Part shown: positions 18,007-26,754 of the stretch, piece by piece | How positions within the stretch are numbered: position 1 is the stretch's first letter | Layout of the letters: each line of letters begins with the position of its first letter | Assembly: GCA_039930045.1 (NCBI GenBank) | Contig: JBDSQB010000014.1 | Span: forward strand, 1 to 64,000 | Direction of reading: 5' to 3' | Origin: Chthoniobacterales bacterium | GTDB lineage: Bacteria > Verrucomicrobiota > Verrucomicrobiia > Chthoniobacterales > DASVRZ01 | DNA: 64,000 nucleotides | The notes under the pieces: model-generated | Database searches by the model: none | The model's input: only the letters and a program-made list of their open reading frames with translations | Told to the model about the DNA's origin: nothing | Translations under genes and position numbers: made by a program

Positions 18007-18501
18007 ATGCGATGCCCCAAGTGCGGCGCAATCGAAGACCGGGTGATCGACTCACGCGCGGCAAAAGAAGGAGACAGCATCCGCCGCCGCCGTGAATGCC
18101 TCGCCTGCCTCTACCGATTTACGACCTACGAACAGATTGAACGCAACGATTTTCGCGTCCTGAAAAGAGACGGAAGAACGGAGCCTTTCGACCGCGGAAA
18201 ACTCCTCAACGGCATCGTTAAAGCCTGCGAGAAACGGCCTGTGAGCATTCACATCCTCGAAAAGCTCGTCGATGAAACCATCAACGAGCTCGCCGATGGC
18301 TATGAAAAGGAAATTCCGACCAGTTTGTTAGGAGCGAAGGTGATGGAAAAACTCCACCTCATCGACGGCGTCGCCTACGTGCGCTATGCGTCGGTCTATC
18401 GCCAGTTTCAGGATATCGGGGAGTTTCTCGACGAGATCCAGACTTTCCACAATAAAGCCAAAGTCAGCATCACCCAGACCGAGTTTTTCAAGAAACTATG
18501 A
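18007..18501 (+). CDS. nrdR: Transcriptional repressor NrdR
   Basis: NrdR represses ribonucleotide reductase genes in response to (d)ATP. From the ATG at 18007 the product is 164 residues. The N-terminal zinc ribbon is MRCPKCGAIEDRVIDSR with RRRRECLACLYRFTTYE, followed by an ATP-cone domain at about 47-137 (FRVLKRDGRTEPFDRGKL and YVRYASVYRQFQDI). Upstream in-frame residues to 17959 lack similarity and cover the promoter. Its stop overlaps the next ATG by four bases, beginning a tightly spaced run of same-strand genes that ends at 25441. Confidence 0.95.
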   Translation: MRCPKCGAIEDRVIDSRAAKEGDSIRRRRECLACLYRFTTYEQIERNDFRVLKRDGRTEPFDRGKLLNGIVKACEKRPVSIHILEKLVDETINELADGYEKEIPTSLLGAKVMEKLHLIDGVAYVRYASVYRQFQDIGEFLDEIQTFHNKAKVSITQTEFFKKL

Positions 18502-19046
18502 TCGCACTCGTCGATGAATTGCCGCTCGTGGAATTTGAAAATGGCTGTCTTTTCGCCTTCCGCCGCGAATGGCTCCGGCAGCACCTCATGAACGCCGCCG
18601 CGCAAGCCGGTTATCGCGATTGGTGGCTGGCTGACCACGTCGCCCAGAGTGTTACTAACTATCTCATCACCCAGTACCAGGCCAATGTGTTGCTGGCGTC
18701 GGAACTGCGCACGTCGGTCTCGGAAGTACTAGCTAATATCGGCTATGCCGAGGTCGCCGCCCATTTCGCCCCGACTCGACCCGCGAGGGATATTTCATTG
18801 TTAGAACTGGCTGTCGAATCCGGCGCGCACGAACTCACCTTTTTCTCGCTCCTGCGCAACTCGCTCCTCGACGAGATGCAGGGCGGAGTCCTTCACGTCT
18901 GTCTCACGCATCTCGCACCCGCCGTGAAGCGGCTCCTCGGAGTGAAGCTCTTTACCGACGAATGCGCCAGTCTCCGCGATGAAATAGTCTCCTTCTCGCG
19001 GAGTTTGGTTGCCACCCAAGGCACCGCGCATATCCTCATCCGCTGA
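18498..19046 (+). CDS. Hypothetical protein, ATP-cone-like N-terminal region, coupled to nrdR
   Basis: This 182-residue soluble protein is of no family I recognise by name. Residues about 8-95 follow the layout of an ATP-cone: a beta hairpin with VEFENGCLFAFRREWLRQHLMNAAAQ (compare V-x-x-x-G-x-x-x-F-x-x-x-x-L-x-x-A), helices rich in Val/Leu (ADHVAQSVTNYLI) and a closing VSEVLANIGYAEVAAHF. The basic catalytic-type Lys/Arg of true ATP-cones are not clearly kept. The C-terminal half has MQGGVLHVCLTHLAPAVKRLLG. It overlaps nrdR by four bases (ATGA) and the HIT gene by one. A role with NrdR in nucleotide sensing is a guess. Confidence 0.7.
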   Translation: MIALVDELPLVEFENGCLFAFRREWLRQHLMNAAAQAGYRDWWLADHVAQSVTNYLITQYQANVLLASELRTSVSEVLANIGYAEVAAHFAPTRPARDISLLELAVESGAHELTFFSLLRNSLLDEMQGGVLHVCLTHLAPAVKRLLGVKLFTDECASLRDEIVSFSRSLVATQGTAHILIR

Positions 19047-19384
19047 TGACCCTCTTCGAAAAGCTTATCCAGCGCGAACTGCCCTCCGATATCGTCTTTG
19101 AAGACGACGATGTCTTTGCCTTCCGCGACATCGCGCCGCAGGCCCCAGTGCATATCCTGGTCATCCCAAAGAAACTCATCACCCGCGTTGGCGAGGCACA
19201 GCCCGGCGATGTTAGCATTCTCGGCAAACTCCTCCTCACCACCGCAGAAATCGCACGCGAGTTAGGTCTCTCTGAAAACGGCTACCGCCTCGTCATCAAC
19301 AACGGCAACGACGCCGGCGAAGCGGTCCCGCACCTGCACGTCCACCTCCTGGCTGGCCGCAAACTCACCTGGCCACCAGGATAA
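19046..19384 (+). CDS. HIT family protein (HinT-like)
   Basis: The 112-residue histidine-triad nucleotide hydrolase/transferase has the HinT/PKCI layout. It starts with LFEKLIQRELPSDIVFEDDDVFAFRD, contains APVHILVIPKK and the Asn-containing GYRLVINNGNDAGEAVPHLHVHLL, in which HLHVHLL is the catalytic triad with the nucleophilic middle His. The C-terminal Trp in the WPPG end is typical. Substrates are usually purine nucleoside phosphoramidates. The start overlaps the previous stop by one base (TGATG). Confidence 0.95.
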   Translation: MTLFEKLIQRELPSDIVFEDDDVFAFRDIAPQAPVHILVIPKKLITRVGEAQPGDVSILGKLLLTTAEIARELGLSENGYRLVINNGNDAGEAVPHLHVHLLAGRKLTWPPG

Positions 19385-19387
19385 TTT

Positions 19388-19951
19388 ATGAAAGATACAC
19401 TCCGCTACATTCCCATTCTGCTCGTCGTCATCATCTACACGGCCCGCATGATGGAACTCTGGAAAAAGCGCGATCTCATCACAGGCGAAATCAAGGAAGG
19501 CGGCACGCTGCGGCTCTTCAAGTTAGTCGGCCTCTTCGTCGTGGCTGCGGGAATCATCGAATACATTTTTTGGAGCAAGCCAATCCAGTGGTGGATCGTG
19601 ATATTAGGAGTTTTGGTGAGTGCGAGTTCCTTCTATTTGCGGAGTCAGGCCATTCGCGCACTGGGCAAATTCTGGAGCCTCCACGTAGAGATCCGCGACA
19701 ATCATCAGTTCGTTAAAAGTGGACCCTTCCGCTTTGTTAGACATCCCGCTTACACATCCATGGTCATGGAAATCATCGCGGTCGGCCTGGTCTTGCAGGC
19801 GCCAGTAAGCGCCGTCCTGGCGCTGGTCCTGTTTGTGCCAGTTCTCTACAAACGCATCACGATCGAGGAGCGGGAACTCATCGCTAAGTTTGGCGAGGAT
19901 TATTCCACCTATCGAAAACTAACACCCGCGCTTCTTCCTTTTAAATTCTAA
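19388..19951 (+). CDS. Isoprenylcysteine carboxyl methyltransferase-like membrane protein
   Basis: This 187-residue integral membrane protein has about four to five hydrophobic segments. The C-terminal half has the ICMT/PEMT-family signature: a His- and Pro-containing core GPFRFVRHPAYTSM, then EERELIAKFGEDYSTYRKLTPALLPF, where the Glu pair and RHP bind S-adenosylmethionine in known members. The bacterial substrate is unknown; these proteins methylate small or lipid-like acceptors. It sits three bases after the HIT gene and two before a ketoacyl synthase gene, so lipid- or polyketide-related methylation is plausible but unproven. Confidence 0.85.
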   Translation: MKDTLRYIPILLVVIIYTARMMELWKKRDLITGEIKEGGTLRLFKLVGLFVVAAGIIEYIFWSKPIQWWIVILGVLVSASSFYLRSQAIRALGKFWSLHVEIRDNHQFVKSGPFRFVRHPAYTSMVMEIIAVGLVLQAPVSAVLALVLFVPVLYKRITIEERELIAKFGEDYSTYRKLTPALLPFKF

Positions 19952-19952
19952 C

Positions 19953-21200
19953 ATGGCCGCAGGCGCTCGCACACCCGACAGACGCGTTGTCGTCACCGGC
20001 ATCGGGATCATTTCTGCCTCGGGTCACACCCTCGATCAGTTCTGGTCCAATGTCGTGAATGGCAAAAGCGCCGCGGCTCCCATCCAGGGTTTCGATGCGG
20101 ATAACTTGCCTACGAAGTTTGCGGCGGAGATCACGGATTTTGCCGTCGATCGATTCACGGACTTTCAGAAAGCCCATCGCTACGATCGCTCGGTGCAATT
20201 CAGTCTCGCCGCCGCCGCGAATGCCTACAAGGACGCGGGTCTGGACGGCGAATGCGTGGACCCGGCTCGCATCGGAGTCATCGAGGGCACCACGGTCAGC
20301 GCGATGGAAAGCATCTTGAAGGCGAGGGCCTCCCTCATCAATTCCTACAAAAAAATCCACCCCTACAACGTCGTCGGTGGTTATTTCGGCGAGGGCAGCA
20401 GCGCCATTTCCATATCACTCAAACTCCGTGGACATTCCATGACTTATTGCTCCGGTTGCTCCTCGGGAGCGGACTCCATCGGGTATGCAAAACAAATCAT
20501 CGTCGATGACGAGGCCGACGTGATGCTGGCCGGCGGTGCCGAGGCGATCACGGAGTTGCTGCATTCCGGCTTTTGCAAATTGGGAGCCATGTCCTCGCGC
20601 GACGGAAATCCCCAGGAGGCGATGCGTCCCTTTGACATCAACCGCGACGGTTTTTTGTTAGGAGAAGGCGCCGCCTATCTCGTGCTGGAGGAACTCAGCC
20701 ACGCGCTGGCCCGACGGCGGCCCATTTACGCGGAACTCGTCTCACACGGGCGTGTCTCCGAAGCTTATCATTCCACGGATCCACATCCCGAGGGAATGGG
20801 TTATCAACGCGCCATGCAGCAGGCTCTGAAAAAATCCGGCACCCCAAAGGAGTGCATCCAATACATCAACGCCCACGCTTCCGCCACGCCGCTCAACGAT
20901 CCGATTGAAAGCCGGGCCATCATTTCAGTCTTCAACGGGTCCGCCCAAAAGTTGCAGGTCAGCGGCTCGAAACCGATCTTCGGCCACCTCATGGGAGCCT
21001 CCGGAGCCATGGAAAGCGTAGTCACCATTCTCTCGATCTTCCACTCCGAGATACCGCCCTCGATCAACATCTTTTCCCGCGACCCGAAGTGTACTCTCGA
21101 CTATGTGGAAACCCGGCGGCCCTATCCGCTGGAGCACGCCCTTTGCCTGAATGCCGGTTTCGGCGGACGCTATTCCTGCCTGTATTATCAGAAGTGCTAG
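19953..21200 (+). CDS. Beta-ketoacyl synthase (KAS II/FabF-like)
   Basis: This 415-residue thiolase-fold condensing enzyme has the Cys-His-His set: C169 in SGCSSG, His in NAHASATPLND and His in GHLMGASG. These correspond to TACASG, NAHGTxTxxND and GHxLGAAG of FabF, with unusual substitutions around each residue. The N-terminus RRVVVTGIGIISASG and the MRPFDINRDGFLLGEGAAYLVLE block are standard. No acyl carrier protein, malonyl transferase or ketoreductase lies nearby, and two histidine kinases follow directly. It is therefore probably a specialised paralogue for a secondary lipid or polyketide and not the housekeeping FabF (inference). Confidence 0.9.
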   Translation: MAAGARTPDRRVVVTGIGIISASGHTLDQFWSNVVNGKSAAAPIQGFDADNLPTKFAAEITDFAVDRFTDFQKAHRYDRSVQFSLAAAANAYKDAGLDGECVDPARIGVIEGTTVSAMESILKARASLINSYKKIHPYNVVGGYFGEGSSAISISLKLRGHSMTYCSGCSSGADSIGYAKQIIVDDEADVMLAGGAEAITELLHSGFCKLGAMSSRDGNPQEAMRPFDINRDGFLLGEGAAYLVLEELSHALARRRPIYAELVSHGRVSEAYHSTDPHPEGMGYQRAMQQALKKSGTPKECIQYINAHASATPLNDPIESRAIISVFNGSAQKLQVSGSKPIFGHLMGASGAMESVVTILSIFHSEIPPSINIFSRDPKCTLDYVETRRPYPLEHALCLNAGFGGRYSCLYYQKC

Positions 21201-23369
21201 ATGTCCACGTTTGGCTCCATCGCGCTCATCGCCAGTATAGTTAACATCGGCCTGGCGCTGCTCATTCTTTCGAGCAACTTCCAATCGACTCTCAACCGGG
21301 TTTTCCTGATCTGGAGCTCCTCCGTTTTCATCTGGAACGCGGCGTCAGTTCCATTGTTATCACCGATCTCGCCCAGTGAGGCCTATCTCTGGATGCTGGC
21401 GCTTCAGGTCGGAGTTTTCCTGATGCCAGCGAGTCTCTTCCACGTGTCTATCGTGACCGTCGGAAAGAATGCCTATAACCATTTCCTGCCGTGGGCCTAC
21501 GGCATCGCGGGCGTCTTCTGCGTCATGCTTTTCCCCGGCTGGATGATCTCGGGCGTCATCAAACTGCGGGCCGGCTATTGGGCTGTGGGAAACTGGGGCT
21601 ACTACCTTTTCATCGTCTATTTCCTCGCCCTCACCATGACGACGATGGTCATTCTCTATCGCAACCAGCGAGTGGTGAGCCCGCTCAACCGGCGGCGCAT
21701 CCTCGCCTTGCTGAGCGCCATCGTGGCCTTGTGGGTTTTCGGCACCAACGACCTGCTCCCGATTTTCGGATTCACGCAGTATCCATTCACGCATTGGGAG
21801 TTCGTGCCCATCGGAAATGCCGCCTCCGTGGGCTACGCCTTCATCATCGGCTACAGTGTCGTGCAGCATCAATTGCTCGATGTTAGGATCGGCCTCAGCA
21901 AATTTGCGGCCACCCTCATCCGGGTCGGGTTGCATACGATTGTCGCGCTCTTCATTCTCTCGATGTGCCTGCTTTTTCTACCCGGAGTCATCAGCAAAAA
22001 CATCGTCACGATGACCATCATCGTAGTTACAACTTCTGGCGCAGCCTCCTCCTATCTCTTCCCAAAAATCCTCGGGCGCGGCAACGAAAGTCTCGAACGC
22101 CGGCTCCTCGGCGACAGCTTTCTCTACCAGGAAAAACTCTCCGACTTCATCTCCTCCATTCCGCTGGCGACTAACATTAAGCAGCTCTTCGAGGACCTCG
22201 AGGTTTTGCTGGTGAAAATCGTGGCGCTCAAGGAATACCGCATCGTCTTGCTCGACGAAATCACCCGTGGGCTGCAGTTCTTTCAAGCTTACCCGCAGGT
22301 CCTGTCCAACATCATCCGTCTGCCGACCTCCGAATCCGCCTTTTACAAAATAGTCGCGCAAACGGCCGCGGACTACTTCGTCATCGAATCCTTGAGGTCT
22401 GACGTCGCGGAAAAGTGCCGCCACGAATTGATTGAGATCTTTCTCTCCCCCGAGGCGGAGTTTTGTTTCATCCTCAAATCCGACAACATTCCGTATGGAT
22501 TTTTTCTAATCAGCGGAAAGAAAAACCAGGAGCCGTTCACCAAAACCGACCTCGATCTCCTCGATTTGCTCGTCCGAAATCTGGGACTCATCATCAATCA
22601 AATCCGGTTGAAGGAGCGCATCCAAGTCGAGCAGGAAATGGATCTTCTCGGACGCATTTCCAAGGGACTCGCCCACGACTTAAATAACCTTCTAACTCCC
22701 GTCTGGACGTTATTGCAGGTTGCCTCTTCAACGGAAAATGAAGACCCAGAGATCACTGCTCTGGTCGATAGCGCGACGCAAAATGTCAGCGCGATGCGCA
22801 ATTACATCCGCGATTCCCTTTTCTTTTCCACCACCATGAAACCGCAGATGGCGAATGGAAAAATCCACGACCTCGTCGCTGCTGCCCTCGGGATCATGGG
22901 GTCCCGTGCAAAGGAGAAAAGTGTCCTGCTGGAGTTTGATAATACTCGCAAGATCACCGCTGTCGTGGACGTGATCCTCCTGCAACGCCTCATTTCCAAT
23001 CTCGTGTCGAACGCGATCGACGCCTCGAAAGAGGGCGGCGTCATCCAAGTGGACATCCAGTCGATCCAGCGCCGCGAGGACGAGCCCGACTGGCTGCAAC
23101 TTCGTGTGATTGATCACGGCGAGGGCATCAGTCCTGCTAACTTGGAAAAGATGAAGGCGGCATTTTTTACCACCAAAGACAGCGGCGACGGCAAGCGCGG
23201 CTTCGGATTGGGGCTCGCCATCTGCCGGAAAATAGTGCATTTGCACGGGGGTACATTGAATATTTCGAGCCAAATTGGAAAAGGAACCACTGTGCAAGTC
23301 GATCTGCCCAATGGCTCGCTGCCGGTTCTCATCGCCGCCAATGAGCTGGAGGATGCCCTTCCCGCATGA
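21201..23369 (+). CDS. Sensor histidine kinase with multi-span N-terminus and GAF domain (PrsK-like)
   Basis: The kinase is 722 residues. The N-terminal third has about seven to eight hydrophobic segments. It is followed by a GAF-like region at about 310-465 and the phosphotransfer helix with GLAHDLNNLLTPVWTL near 495. The ATPase domain has the N-box NLVSNAIDAS, DHGEGISP and GFGLGLAICRKIVHLHGG. The arrangement resembles PrsK kinases that accompany PEP-CTERM/exosortase systems and act with sigma-54 regulators. No partner regulator is adjacent. It begins immediately after the ketoacyl synthase stop and overlaps the next kinase by four bases. Confidence 0.9.
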   Translation: MSTFGSIALIASIVNIGLALLILSSNFQSTLNRVFLIWSSSVFIWNAASVPLLSPISPSEAYLWMLALQVGVFLMPASLFHVSIVTVGKNAYNHFLPWAYGIAGVFCVMLFPGWMISGVIKLRAGYWAVGNWGYYLFIVYFLALTMTTMVILYRNQRVVSPLNRRRILALLSAIVALWVFGTNDLLPIFGFTQYPFTHWEFVPIGNAASVGYAFIIGYSVVQHQLLDVRIGLSKFAATLIRVGLHTIVALFILSMCLLFLPGVISKNIVTMTIIVVTTSGAASSYLFPKILGRGNESLERRLLGDSFLYQEKLSDFISSIPLATNIKQLFEDLEVLLVKIVALKEYRIVLLDEITRGLQFFQAYPQVLSNIIRLPTSESAFYKIVAQTAADYFVIESLRSDVAEKCRHELIEIFLSPEAEFCFILKSDNIPYGFFLISGKKNQEPFTKTDLDLLDLLVRNLGLIINQIRLKERIQVEQEMDLLGRISKGLAHDLNNLLTPVWTLLQVASSTENEDPEITALVDSATQNVSAMRNYIRDSLFFSTTMKPQMANGKIHDLVAAALGIMGSRAKEKSVLLEFDNTRKITAVVDVILLQRLISNLVSNAIDASKEGGVIQVDIQSIQRREDEPDWLQLRVIDHGEGISPANLEKMKAAFFTTKDSGDGKRGFGLGLAICRKIVHLHGGTLNISSQIGKGTTVQVDLPNGSLPVLIAANELEDALPA

Positions 23370-25441
23370 AGACGCTCATCGCACTTTCACCGCAAAAAGG
23401 CTTTGCCGACGCCTTGCAAGCCGTCCTCCCGGCTGACGTCTGGCGCGTGATTCATCATGTTAGTCAGTGGGAAAAAGGATTGTTTTCCGTGCCCGGCGCA
23501 GTCGATGGAATCATCGTCGAATGCGCTCTGACCGACGTGCTCCCCGTGCGGCTGGTGGAGTCGCTCAAGAAATTACAGCCGCAGGCGCCGGTGATTCTTT
23601 ACACCGATGCCGCGCTCCAGGAGTGGATCGAGGAGGCGTATCTGGCAGGCGCGAGTTACATTCTGCCCAAGCCGATTCGGGATCGATTGCTGGCGGTGAT
23701 TCTCGACCGTGTCCTCCCCGAGCTTCCGGAACAATCGAATGCAACTCCCGAAAAGCGCGATTCGTCTCGTGAAAACGAGAGCGCCCGGGAATCGGCCCAG
23801 AGCGTGTCGCGCACGCTGTCCACTTTGCGCGACCTCAGCCGCGTGCTCACGCACGGCTTGGTTTCCGAGGCGCTGCCGAAACGTTTCCTCGAACTGCTGC
23901 GCGAGATTCTGGGAGTGAATCGGGCCGCGATTTTTCTGCGGAAACCTTTCTCCACGGTGAGTTCGCTCACACCCGAGGCGCCCAATTCGCGGTTACAGGC
24001 GACGTGCGCCGTGGGTTTGCCGAATGGCTTGCTGGAGTATTTCGAGCTTTCGCTGGATGGCGGCATCGGAAATTACCTCCATCGCTATGGCCGAATCCTG
24101 CGCAGCGATGCGCCGGAACTCCGCAATGACCGGGAGATTCAGAAGGAATTTGAGCTGCTCGGCACGAAAGTCGCCATCCCGATTCTGGATCGCGAGGCCT
24201 TGATCGGCGTCGCGGTTTTCGATGAGCGGCTGACGGGAGAATCTTTCTCCAGCAGTGAGCTCGCCCTCGTTTTTCATGCCTTGGAGGAGCTTGGCATGGC
24301 CATTAAAAATAGCTGGCTGCACGATGAATTAACTCACAGTCACGATCTGATGACGGAGATTCTCAGTCAGTTGACTAGTGGTTGCGTGGTCGTCGGGCAG
24401 GATCTCCAGGTGATGCATTGCAACCCGGCGGCGCGGCGGTTCCTTCTCGGCCCAGACGGGGCCAGCCGGGAGACGATCCATTTTTCCGAGCTGCCGCAAA
24501 CTCTCGGCAGCCGCATTTACGAGTCGATCAAAACCGGCACGGCCATCGCGGCATTTCGCCATCGTCCCAGGGAAAATCAGGACCTCGCCTACCATGTCTC
24601 GGTGATTCCATTTAATCACAAGCACGGCTCTTCTCCGACGGCGGCGCTGATGTTGATCGATGATTTCACGCAGATCCAGCGCTCGCAGCAGTTGGAAATC
24701 GAGGCGTCGAACCTGCGCATGGTGCGCTCCATGGCTGAGCATCTTTCCCACGAAATCGGCAACGCGCTCGTCCCGATGTCCACGCACCAGCAGCTATTGA
24801 GCGAAAAATATGAGGACCCGGAATTCCGCGGCTCGCTCTCCGTCGCCCTCACTCAGGGAATCAAACGCATCTCGCGCCTGTCGAATCAGCTACTCTTTCT
24901 CACGCGCGACGAGACGCCGCGCAACGAGCCGATCGCGGCCTTAAAGCTGATCGAGGACGCCTTTAGCGACGCGCAGACGCTTTACGGGCTCAATGGCCGC
25001 CGGTTGGAGATCAATAACACTGCAGGTCCGCTCACGTTCGATGGCAACCGCGCAAGTTTGCTGCACGCGCTGAGTGAGACCTTGCTCAACGCACTCCAGT
25101 CGAGCCCGGTGGATTCGGCGGTGACCGTTCAGGTGGAAACGCAAAAGGAGGCCGATGCGACATGGGCCAAGGTGCAAATCGTCGATAAGGGCCCCGGTTT
25201 CAGCGCCGATCTGGCAACGAAGGCGACGAATCCGTTCTTTTCCACCCGCACCATTGGACCTGGACTCGGATTGACGGTGGCGAAGAAGATCATTGAGAAT
25301 CATCACGGACGACTCAATCTTGTCACCGGCGAGCACAAGGGGAAAGTCGCCATCTATCTTCCACTCAAATCTGGGAATGGAGCGCCAGCGGCCTCGCAAA
25401 GCAGGATCAGCGGATCGTTATTCAGGCCGGGAAAAAATTAA
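23366..25441 (+). CDS. Soluble histidine kinase with degenerate receiver, GAF and PAS domains
   Basis: The 691-residue protein is predicted cytoplasmic. Residues about 1-115 have a receiver-like fold but lack the acidic pocket (LSPQK at the usual DD site) and carry Glu in IIVECALTD where the phosphoacceptor Asp belongs; the Lys of LPKPI remains, so it is a pseudo-receiver. A GAF domain follows (about 165-310), then a PAS domain (LTSGCVVVGQDLQVMHCNPAA), the H-box AEHLSHEIGNALVPM and the ATPase boxes ETLLNALQSS, DKGPGFS and GPGLGLTVAKKI. ATGA overlap with the preceding kinase suggests the two form a signalling unit. A sigma-54-like promoter for fadL lies just downstream. Confidence 0.88.
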   Translation: MKTLIALSPQKGFADALQAVLPADVWRVIHHVSQWEKGLFSVPGAVDGIIVECALTDVLPVRLVESLKKLQPQAPVILYTDAALQEWIEEAYLAGASYILPKPIRDRLLAVILDRVLPELPEQSNATPEKRDSSRENESARESAQSVSRTLSTLRDLSRVLTHGLVSEALPKRFLELLREILGVNRAAIFLRKPFSTVSSLTPEAPNSRLQATCAVGLPNGLLEYFELSLDGGIGNYLHRYGRILRSDAPELRNDREIQKEFELLGTKVAIPILDREALIGVAVFDERLTGESFSSSELALVFHALEELGMAIKNSWLHDELTHSHDLMTEILSQLTSGCVVVGQDLQVMHCNPAARRFLLGPDGASRETIHFSELPQTLGSRIYESIKTGTAIAAFRHRPRENQDLAYHVSVIPFNHKHGSSPTAALMLIDDFTQIQRSQQLEIEASNLRMVRSMAEHLSHEIGNALVPMSTHQQLLSEKYEDPEFRGSLSVALTQGIKRISRLSNQLLFLTRDETPRNEPIAALKLIEDAFSDAQTLYGLNGRRLEINNTAGPLTFDGNRASLLHALSETLLNALQSSPVDSAVTVQVETQKEADATWAKVQIVDKGPGFSADLATKATNPFFSTRTIGPGLGLTVAKKIIENHHGRLNLVTGEHKGKVAIYLPLKSGNGAPAASQSRISGSLFRPGKN

Positions 25442-25515
25442 CATCAGGCGGCGAATCCGCAGTTTTGATATTATTTAACGATTTTATTCAGCCGAACTTC
25501 GCAGTTTTGCGGTCT

Positions 25516-25531
25516 GGGCATTTATTCTGCT
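25516..25531 (+). promoter_or_regulatory. Candidate sigma-54 promoter of fadL
   Basis: GGGCATTTATTCTGCT keeps the -24 GGCAT and -12 TGCT cores with correct 12-base GG-to-GC spacing. Three positions of TGGCAYR-N4-TTGCW differ. It ends 32 bases before the fadL ATG, nearly the same distance as the sigma-54-like site before the gene at 40776. Confidence 0.45.
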
Positions 25532-25563
25532 ACGAATGAGTGAAACCTTGCTCATCCCCAATT

Positions 25564-26754
25564 ATGAAACACACCCTCACCCTCCTCACTCTCCTCGGTC
25601 TGACCTCCCCCGGTCTTTTAGCCTTGGGCACTCGTATTCCTGATCAAAACGCCGCCGCCACGGCTCGCGGCGAGGCCTTTGCCGCCACGGCGGACAATCC
25701 ATCGGCTATTTATTACAACCCGGCTGGCATCACCCAGCTCGACGGCGACCAATTTTCCGTGGGCGCTTACATCATCAATCTGAAGACGGAATACACCAGT
25801 CCGACCGGAGTCACAGCGGATTCGGACAACGACACGCAAGTCGCGCCGCACCTCTATTACACCCACCAGTTTGCCGACAAACGCTTCGTCGCCGGCTTCG
25901 GTTTCTACACGCCGTATGGCCTGAGCAACGAATACCACGACGATACGCCTTTCCGCACCATCGCGAAAAAAGGTTCCATCCAGTATCTCACTTTCGCGCC
26001 GACCCTGGCCGCGAAAATCACCCGCACGCTCTCCATCGCGGGCGGCATCAACTACAACCACGCCACCGCCGAACTTAGCCAGGGAATCTTTTTTCCCGGT
26101 GACGAAAGCCGTTTCAAAGGCGACGACGGTGCCCTGTCGTTCAAGTTGGGCCTGCTCTGGCAGCCGACCGTGCAGCATTCCTTCGGCATTTCGTATCAGT
26201 CGGAGAGCCGGTTCAAACTCAAGGGCGGCTTTGAAAACAAACCCTACACCCCGCGTGAGGACGCCGTGGCGGACTTCAATTTCCCTCAGTTTTTCATCGT
26301 CGGCTACTCCTTCCGCCCAACGCCGGACTGGAATTTCGAGTTTAACTACGATTGGACCGACTGGAATGAGCTGAATAACGTCAATCTCACCACCACCTCG
26401 GGCACGACCGTGGTGATACCCTTCAACTGGAAAAGCTCCGCGTTTTACGAGTTTGGCGTCACCCGCCAGCTTGGCCACGGTTTCTCCGTCAGTGCTGGTT
26501 ACATTTACAGCGAAAACTCGGTGCCCGAGGCCAACTTTTCTCCACTTGTCCCCGACTCCGAGCGCCACATTTTTAGCGCCGGCGTCGGCTATAAAAGTGA
26601 TGCATGGAGCGTGAATCTGGCCTATCAATATGCGCATGGTCCTGAGCGCACCATCAGCCAGAGCATTTCTCCGTCATTGATTGGAGAATCTGCCAACGGA
26701 AAATATGAATTCAACAGCCATGCCATCAGCCTCGACTTCGGCCTCGCCTTTTGA
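25564..26754 (+). CDS. FadL/OmpP1/TodX-family outer membrane transport protein
   Basis: This 396-residue outer-membrane beta-barrel transports long-chain fatty acids or other hydrophobic compounds. The start is the ATG at 25564, giving a signal peptide (MKHTLTLLTLLGLTSPGLLALG). The mature N-terminus holds the FadL hatch signature AATARGEAFAATADNPSAIYYNPAGI (read RGEAFAA and NPSAIYYNPAG). Alternating amphipathic strands run through the rest, and the C-terminus ends in aromatic Phe (LDFGLAF), a barrel-assembly signal. It follows three envelope or signalling genes and a sigma-54-like promoter; the next gene starts inside its 3' end. Confidence 0.94.
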   Translation: MKHTLTLLTLLGLTSPGLLALGTRIPDQNAAATARGEAFAATADNPSAIYYNPAGITQLDGDQFSVGAYIINLKTEYTSPTGVTADSDNDTQVAPHLYYTHQFADKRFVAGFGFYTPYGLSNEYHDDTPFRTIAKKGSIQYLTFAPTLAAKITRTLSIAGGINYNHATAELSQGIFFPGDESRFKGDDGALSFKLGLLWQPTVQHSFGISYQSESRFKLKGGFENKPYTPREDAVADFNFPQFFIVGYSFRPTPDWNFEFNYDWTDWNELNNVNLTTTSGTTVVIPFNWKSSAFYEFGVTRQLGHGFSVSAGYIYSENSVPEANFSPLVPDSERHIFSAGVGYKSDAWSVNLAYQYAHGPERTISQSISPSLIGESANGKYEFNSHAISLDFGLAF

